Source: Adineta vaga | Taxonomy: Eukaryota > Rotifera | Reading direction: 5' to 3' | Assembly: GCA_021613535.1 (NCBI GenBank) | Contig: CP075493.1 | Location: forward strand, 12,772,001-12,836,000 | Length of the DNA stretch: 64,000 nucleotides | Shown: piece after piece, positions 57,927 through 64,000 of the stretch | Position numbering within the stretch: the first letter of the stretch is position 1 | How the letters are laid out: every line of letters starts with the position of its first letter | Position numbers and translations under genes: made by a program | Notes under the pieces: model-generated | Database searches by the model: none | Told to the model about the DNA's origin: nothing | What the model saw: only the letters and a program-made list of their open reading frames with translations

Positions 57927-59219
57927 ATGAAAACCAGTAAAACAAACCCATTAGTTATTCCTGATTTAATATACTTAGAACGTTATGTGAATGTTGGCAC
58001 ACGTACATATAGTAAAATGTCTTCGTATACAGAATTACCTGAACAATATCGTCCTGAAACACATGAAATTCCATTTTTTGAAATTCAACTATTTACCTTA
58101 CCTCGTCTTTATGTTGAATGTACAGTAGCTAATCCATCATCTGCTCTATATAATCATTTCATACATAATGATGAAATGAATGTTTCATTTGCTGTTCATC
58201 CAGTTGTGTTTGAAGTCAATAAAACAAATCCTTCACCATGGATACATTTATTACAAAATCCTCGACAACATCTAAAAACATCATTACTACGTGTAACACC
58301 ATTTGCATCATCACGTAGTTTACTTGTTCTTGATTTATTCACTAAAACGAATCGACCATTACCATCATTTGTTGTTAAATGTCATTGTCCAGTACGTATT
58401 TCACGTTATTATCGTAATCTTGGACCAAGAACAATTCATCATTCAATTCTGATGAGTGGTGAATTAGAAAGTATTGATATACCTATCTTACCGGAAACTA
58501 TTGGCATATCTTTACCAGCAACAAAAGATGGAAAATATGGATGGGGATTTCTTATTCGAGAAATGACACCACGACCAATAATACTTCATCGAGAAACAAA
58601 ATTAATTCCATGTTTTTCATTATATGGTCTTGATCTTCATCATCTCGATGATGAACCACTTTTGATTCAATTAATTCGACATCAATCAAAAAAATCACCG
58701 GCTGATTATATTCTCGATTATATTATGATACCAATTATTCAAAATTTTTGTCGAGCATTTTTACATTTAGGTATTTTACTAGAAGCACATGGACAGAATG
58801 TTCTTTTGGAAATCGATTCAAATACAAATGAACCTTTACGTGTTGTTCATCGCGATTTTGATTTAGTTGTTGATTCTAGAATACGACGAGCTCGTGGATT
58901 ACAATTAGAAAGTTTTTCTCAATTAAAGTTTAAACATGGCCTATCAGATGATCAACCAGAAGGTGGTTGGCTAAGTATGATCTATGATTCTTCAATTGGA
59001 CATCATCATTTTAGTTATTTAGCAAAGCTTATTGAAAATTATTTTTCTATACCGGCAAGTTTCGTTCAAGAACAATGTCAAAAAGCTTTTATTGAAGCAT
59101 TTCCAAATAGCAAAGATTATTTTCCTGAAGAAATTCATTATTATTCTGATACACCAATTGATGAAGATATCTATCCAGTAGTTTCTACTGGAAAAAAACC
59201 TATTTGGCGTCCTTCTTGA
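57927..59219 (+). CDS. IucA/IucC-like (NIS siderophore synthetase-like) protein
   Basis: Intronless, about 430 residues. The C-terminal half carries LHLGILLEAHGQNVLLEID, which matches the EAHGQN signature of IucA/IucC siderophore synthetases, followed by RVVHRDFDLVVDS (the family RD motif). The N-terminal half has LLRVTPFASSRSLLVLDL, VKCHCPVRISRYYRNLGPRT and ETIGISLPATKDGKYGWGF, in the position of the ATP/citrate-binding lobe (the family normally has a conserved K/R and S/T there). Bacterial members run to about 580 residues, so this one is shorter. If active it would condense a carboxylate with an amine or alcohol using ATP. Animals lack NIS synthetases, so horizontal transfer is likely. Assignment rests on two motifs. 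Confidence 0.68.
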   Translation: MKTSKTNPLVIPDLIYLERYVNVGTRTYSKMSSYTELPEQYRPETHEIPFFEIQLFTLPRLYVECTVANPSSALYNHFIHNDEMNVSFAVHPVVFEVNKTNPSPWIHLLQNPRQHLKTSLLRVTPFASSRSLLVLDLFTKTNRPLPSFVVKCHCPVRISRYYRNLGPRTIHHSILMSGELESIDIPILPETIGISLPATKDGKYGWGFLIREMTPRPIILHRETKLIPCFSLYGLDLHHLDDEPLLIQLIRHQSKKSPADYILDYIMIPIIQNFCRAFLHLGILLEAHGQNVLLEIDSNTNEPLRVVHRDFDLVVDSRIRRARGLQLESFSQLKFKHGLSDDQPEGGWLSMIYDSSIGHHHFSYLAKLIENYFSIPASFVQEQCQKAFIEAFPNSKDYFPEEIHYYSDTPIDEDIYPVVSTGKKPIWRPS

Positions 59220-60174
59220 CAATTTTGTGTATTTTTCAGCAAAAGAAAACATTTGTAAAATATCTATTTGCAAATGACAATCGAAATGTTCGATTCATTC
59301 AGGTTTCATCTTCCATGGTTATAATAAAGTCTCAATCAGCTTTGAGTCATATGATTATTTTAGTCAAACTACGACGAATTATCTATTCGAATATGAGAAA
59401 TAAATCTTAAAATTCATCATACCACTCATATCAATTGGTCAGTCTGAAATCTCTGAGTCTCTATAATCTAAACGCAATTCTGTAAGTTCTCTTTTCGTTG
59501 TATTTTATTTAAATAGTTAGAATTCAAAATAGTTGAAATGGACAGATTATCTGTTGATGTAATAAAAATATACTACCACTTATTTATCTCCTTTCTAAGC
59601 ATGTGCTATTCATATGATAAGATAATGCATGTCATTTGATTGACTTTGTCTGAAATATAGCCTTCGTACAGTAATCAAATTAGAGGTTCTGACATATAGT
59701 TTATAGACAAAGAAAATAACAAGTTAACGTACTATGATACACATGAAATCTGAATAAATGGAGTACCAATAATACTAAGGAAGAAAAATTTTGAAGGCAC
59801 GTATTCAACTGAAGTATTGTAGACACACAGAGAAAAAAACGAAATAAACTTGGACAAAAACAATCTAGACAGATAGGGTATTATTCTTAAAAAAAGGAAA
59901 AAACCCGAAGACACGAAATAGTATTATCTATTTGCTTTCTTCCTTTCTTGACTAGTTTATGGTATATTTCTTTGTTCTGAGTTATTTTTGATTCATATAA
60001 CCTGAATATTTCTAGCTTGTACGCATATTTATATGCAGTAACGGCTTATAACGAAACGGGAGATTTCACTGTCGATCTGATAGCAGAATTATTACAGTAG
60101 AATAAAATGGTCTTAATTATGGTGTTTTATAAAATGTTTTTTTTGTCTATTTAGAGACAATAAATCGATTGAAT
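59220..60174. other. intergenic, no gene seen
   Basis: Nearly 1 kb, AT-rich. Short open frames lack domains. Confidence 0.4.
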
Positions 60175-61612
60175 ATGGTTGAACCTAGAATAAAAAATAC
60201 ACTGATTCCAAAAAAATTATTATTCCGACCATGTGCAGTTATTATTAGACGGACAGGAGCTGGAAAAACGACAGTAGTAAATGCACTTTGTGGAACAAAA
60301 CATGCAGCAGGTGAAGGGAAAGGAAACATCACTCGAAATTTATTTCGTAATGATGTTTCCTTTAGTAATAATATATTTTCTTTGATTGATACACCAGGAA
60401 TGAATAGTTCGTCTTAAATACGATGGTCGATTTGATAAAATGATAGACAATTATTTTGAAATGGAACAACCAGTTTATAGTTATGCTAGTAAAATTATTG
60501 TTATCATATCTCATTGGAATCAATCGTAAAATCCGGAAAATAGTTTTGAAGAAATTTGTGATTTATTTGAAAAAGACTGTCCAATGGTAAAAAATGTAAT
60601 TTTTTGTTCGGAACAAAGTCCCAAAGCACAAGTCGCAAATTTCATGTATAGTTGTATATCGAATATGAAGGAAGAAAACTTAGAGATATCAGATAAAGAT
60701 TTTTTCTGAGATTCAATATAGTCAAATGAAGAGTCAAATGAGAAGTTCATTTGTACAATATCAAAAAAAGCTGGCTTATTAGAACGCGAGTATAGTGAAT
60801 TAATTTCTTCCATTCAATCTGCATCTTCTCAAGATAAAGATGAAATTTTACATATAACTATAGTGCAATTTAAAGATGAAATGGAAACATTATTAGAAGA
60901 CTTTCGACATGAACATGAAAGTGCGATGCATGACCTAGATTATTATACATTTTATATCAAAATGGAAAAAGAAAATGTTAGAATATGTGATGAGTTTGTG
61001 GAAAAAGTAGTCCCATTGATGTCATATAATTTATTCGATAATCAAGATCCGAGAAATTTAATTAAAAGATGTCCAAATTGTCAATTGATTTGGTTTAAAA
61101 CAGAAGGTTGCGATGGACAGACAACATGTGGACGCAGGGGTTTTTCGGATCATACAATCTTTAGTAGTAAAGCTTTTTGGAAATATCAATTGAAACGAAT
61201 TGGAGGAAAATTACATTGGGAAAAGAATCCGGTAAATGAAACTGATGTTGGGGCATCGTTTATGCCTCCGAGTCCAGATCTTGACGAAAATGATGGACTA
61301 GATTTGGAAGAAAATCGTCCAGAATCCTTCATGAAATATATTGTACCATGGCCTGCACATGTATTCAAAGTATACCGACGATTGTCAAGAAGATCCATTG
61401 ACGAGAGCACACCAGATAGCAAAGATGGCCAGCGAGTTGGTTGTGGAAAATCATTTGTATGGTCTAAACTTCCTAAAATAGAAGATGAATTAATTCTTGA
61501 ATTATTTAAAGTCAAAACAATTGATCAAGCGAAACAATTAATAGAAGCTGGTAATTTTAAGGAAGCTCGACAGAATTATGACTTTGAAATTGATTCAGCT
61601 TTTCATTATTAA
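60175..61612 (+). pseudogene. AIG1/GIMAP-like GTPase gene, broken
   Basis: The G1 P-loop is VIIRRTGAGKTTVVNALCG; family members have GxTGAGKTT, so the first Gly is Arg. The G3 motif DTPGMNSS follows. The frame then shifts at about 60415 and meets stops near 60528 and 60706. A long coiled-coil region (QFKDEMETLLEDFRHEHESA) and a Cys-rich segment (RCPNCQLIWFKTEGCDGQTTC) with an adjoining acidic linker continue open from 60863 to 61612. The order GTPase, coiled coil, CPxC motif is a known animal/plant-like AIG1 arrangement. Because the lesions affect only the middle, the 3' part could still be an expressed fragment. Confidence 0.65.
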
Positions 61613-62065
61613 ATATAACATGTTCTTCATTCTCTAAAATAAATTAACCTGGTAATTCTAATTTGAATATAAATATACATTCAACTACTCGATATCATCC
61701 GAAGAATAAATCACGAAACTTCAGCTAGAGTTTTTTTTGTACAGAAAAGAAATACATTTTATTATCGATATGCGATTGTACTTCAGCTAAAACGTTTTCC
61801 TATAAGTATAGGAATATATGGGAATAGTTTTATTTTAGTTACTATTCATTCTAATTTATAAATATATACATAAGTTTTTTCTTTCTTATTGTGAAACTGC
61901 TGATTCATCGTTCGCTTTTCTATTTTGATATGAAAATAGGATCTACATATCATACAGAACGACGAAAAGAATCTCACGTTTATTTGCCATTATGAAATTT
62001 TATTCTGCACTATTCTCGACGTCCTTTTATATGAAACAAATCATTGCGAAATACATGTGTTACAA
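61613..62065. other. intergenic, no gene seen
   Basis: AT-rich spacer; putative promoter of the downstream F-box/LRR gene. No feature stands out. Confidence 0.35.
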
Positions 62066-63491
62066 ATGTTAAGCAAAACAACACTATCACTGCATACGTT
62101 GCCGCTCGAGTTATTTTATAGAATATTAGATCATCTCAATGTGGAGACAATTGTTCTGTCATGTCGTAATACCTGTTCAAGATTTAATACGATCATAGAC
62201 ACATACCATCGATATCGGGTTCGATTCAGTCTCTATGACTTCATTAGTTGATCTGATTTTAGAATAATTGTTCACTTGTCAATTACATTTTTTATAGACA
62301 TGCTCTGCACTAAACTTTGAATGTAAAGATATAAATGATAAAAAAACACAACATATCGCCAATACTATTCAACATCACGAAGTAAATACCATATTTCTCA
62401 TTTCTTTTCTCAATGAATACTTCATTATCTATTTTGAACAGACACTTTCAGAACTTCTGTTACAAAGTAATAGCATCGGTTCATTAGGAGCATACTACAT
62501 GGCTAATGCTCTTGAACATAACAAGGTAATACAATTGCATAACACCATCTTTCTCATGGAATATGTCATTTCTAGACAATTACAACAATTACTTTGAACA
62601 ATAATCCAATCGGTGACCAAGGTGCACAACATTTAGCCAATGTTCTGAGACATAATAAAGTATGATTATTCTAAAATTCTTCTTATATCCTCACTTACCC
62701 CTCTCTATAGACACTTACAACACTTCACTTGAATTCTAACGATATCGGCAATCAAGGAGTATACCATCTAACTAATGCTCTTCAACATAACAATGTAATA
62801 TACTTTCGATGATCACTTTGTTTATTGAATCAATTACTGACTTTTTCCTAGACAATTATGATTCTTAGTCTTGGTTGTAATCAAATCGGTGATCAAGAAG
62901 CATATTATCTAGCCAATACTCTTGAACATAATAGTGTAAAAATCTTCTTGTTTTCATGTCCATTATACATGTGTTAACTGTTTTTATAGACACTTTCGTC
63001 ACTTAGCTTACATCATAATTGCATCGGTCCACAAGGTGTTCAATATTTAGCAGATGCTCTCAAATACAATAGTGTATATAGACCATTTTAATCATTCTTT
63101 ATCTTGAAACTAATATTCGTCTCTTAACAGACACTTACACTACTTAATTTGAGTTGTAATAAAGTTGGTGATCATGGTGCTCAATATCTTGCTAGTGCTC
63201 TTGAATACAATAACGTAAGATACAACTCTCAGTAATTCTTTGCTTTTTTTATTCAGTCTATTATTTGATCACAGACACTCACCACAATTGAGCTGTCGGG
63301 TAATAAGATTGGTAATCAAGGAGGAGAATATCTAATCAAAAGTTTACAACAAAATAAGGTACTCTAATTTTACTCAATCATTTACATTCTACTTTTCGTA
63401 GACACTCACTGCACTCTATGTCAAAATCAATTCGATGACTGATGATATTGAACATCGCATCAGTCAATTAATAAAAACTAAACAGCATTAA
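62066..63491 (+). CDS. second F-box protein with one LRR per 84-nt exon
   Basis: Ten exons from ATG 62066 to TAA 63491. Exon 1 encodes the F-box (LHTLPLELFYRILDHLNVET, CSRFNTIIDTYHRY), clearly paralogous to the gene at 4476 (LHTIPVEFVYRILDKLDV). Eight 84-nt phase-0 exons each give one ribonuclease-inhibitor-type LRR (for example TLTLLNLSCNKVGDHGAQYL), and a final exon ends with TLTALYVKINSMTDD and KTKQH. All repeats are in register here, unlike the degenerate exon 3 of the longer copy. The first donor is GTTCG, a non-standard but used form also seen in the AIFM2-like gene. Likely an SCF-type substrate receptor; target unknown. It has nine repeats against about 29 in the other copy. Confidence 0.82.
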
Positions 63492-63540
63492 ATTATTCTT
63501 TTTTAAAACAATGAAAGAATGATTGACTGAAGTATGAAAA

Positions 63541-63918
63541 TCATCTAATCGCTGCTTTATTTCTTGTTCGTACAAACTCCAGAATTGATTCTAACCAACC
63601 ACGACAGTACGCTGCAATCGAATGAGCAAATTCATCTAATGTCATTTGATTTTCTTGCCATTCCATAAACCAGGGAGCGGAAAGAAAATCTGAATGAATC
63701 AGTCGAAAAGAACACCGAGTGAAAAGTTCATTGTATGCTTGACAATAAAATGGAACTGTGTAATCAAGTAATTCTTTTTCTGCTAAGCCAACTTGTTGAG
63801 CACACTTATTAAGTATATCAGTAACATTTTCGAGTCCACACTTTGTTTGATCATTATCAAGACAAACATTAACAAGAATGAGAACGACCACTGACGATGC
63901 TATTGTACGACTTGTCAT
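63541..63918 (-). CDS. small secreted cysteine-containing protein
   Basis: Intronless, 125 residues. The signal peptide is MTSRTIASSVVVLILVNVCL. The mature part is helical with five or six Cys (KCGLENVTDILNKC; YCQAYNELFTRCSF; AAYCRGW) that could form disulfides, and one N-glycosylation site (NVT). No known domain is recognised. Helical secreted proteins of this size with spaced Cys are common among invertebrate secretory products, but function cannot be assigned. It is convergent with the second F-box/LRR gene, only 49 bp apart. Confidence 0.7.
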   Translation of the reverse strand: MTSRTIASSVVVLILVNVCLDNDQTKCGLENVTDILNKCAQQVGLAEKELLDYTVPFYCQAYNELFTRCSFRLIHSDFLSAPWFMEWQENQMTLDEFAHSIAAYCRGWLESILEFVRTRNKAAIR

Positions 63919-64000
63919 CTTCGAGAAGTTGGAAGATCATTGTGAACGACCAACAACTTTCGTCTATTTTCCTTCATTTCTTGCAGATATTTAATAATTA

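Overview
The window reads as nuclear DNA of a bdelloid rotifer (Adineta/Rotaria type). This is inferred from content, not from a database match. The DNA is AT-rich and gene-dense. It has very short GT-AG introns (mostly about 45-70 nt). Internal tracts of CCCACA/TGTGGG match the telomeric hexamer I recall for bdelloids. Several families expanded in bdelloids are present: divergent rhodopsin-like GPCRs, R-S-E ADP-ribosyltransferases and F-box/LRR proteins. Several genes look bacterial or fungal in origin but carry spliceosomal introns or sit among intron-bearing genes.

Layout. 0-12 kb: an ADP-ribosyltransferase-like tail, an AIFM2/FSP1-like oxidoreductase, a GPCR, tRNA-Asn(GTT), a large F-box/LRR gene with one repeat per exon, an ankyrin ADP-ribosyltransferase and an ABHD6-like lipase. 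12-23 kb: a monoacylglycerol-lipase-like protein without its serine, a DUG3-like amidotransferase, a mucin-stalk membrane protein, a dead 7TM receptor and a sterol-glucosyltransferase-like enzyme. 23-32 kb: a GNAT acetyltransferase, a broken GPCR, a pentameric ligand-gated channel, a GABARAP/ATG8-like protein ending at its glycine and two GPCRs. 32-37 kb: mostly noncoding, with two fold-back/TIR elements and a secreted LRR protein. 36-48 kb: a DUF229 phosphatase-like gene, a secreted Cys/Thr-rich protein, a PCIF1-like methyltransferase domain, a dual-specificity phosphatase, an EGF-7TM pseudogene, a small secreted protein and a bacterial-type aspartate 4-decarboxylase. 48-64 kb: a GPCR, HGSNAT, a Ly6-type GPI protein, a PIN-like zinc-finger protein, an F-box pseudogene, ITPK1, an IucA/IucC-like protein, an AIG1-GTPase pseudogene, a second one-repeat-per-exon F-box/LRR gene and a small secreted protein.

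The genes are independently transcribed housekeeping, receptor and acquired metabolic genes; I see no operon-like cluster. The most unusual items are the F-box/LRR genes built from uniform 84-nt phase-0 exons, the pre-exposed ATG8 C-terminus, the serine-less hydrolase, the PIN-like/zinc-finger protein, the IucA/IucC-like protein, and TGTGGG-type tracts in 3'-3' intergenic gaps, one of which supplies the end of a GPCR reading frame. Four genes are interrupted by single-base frame breaks, three of them in homopolymers, which raises the question of assembly error versus decay.
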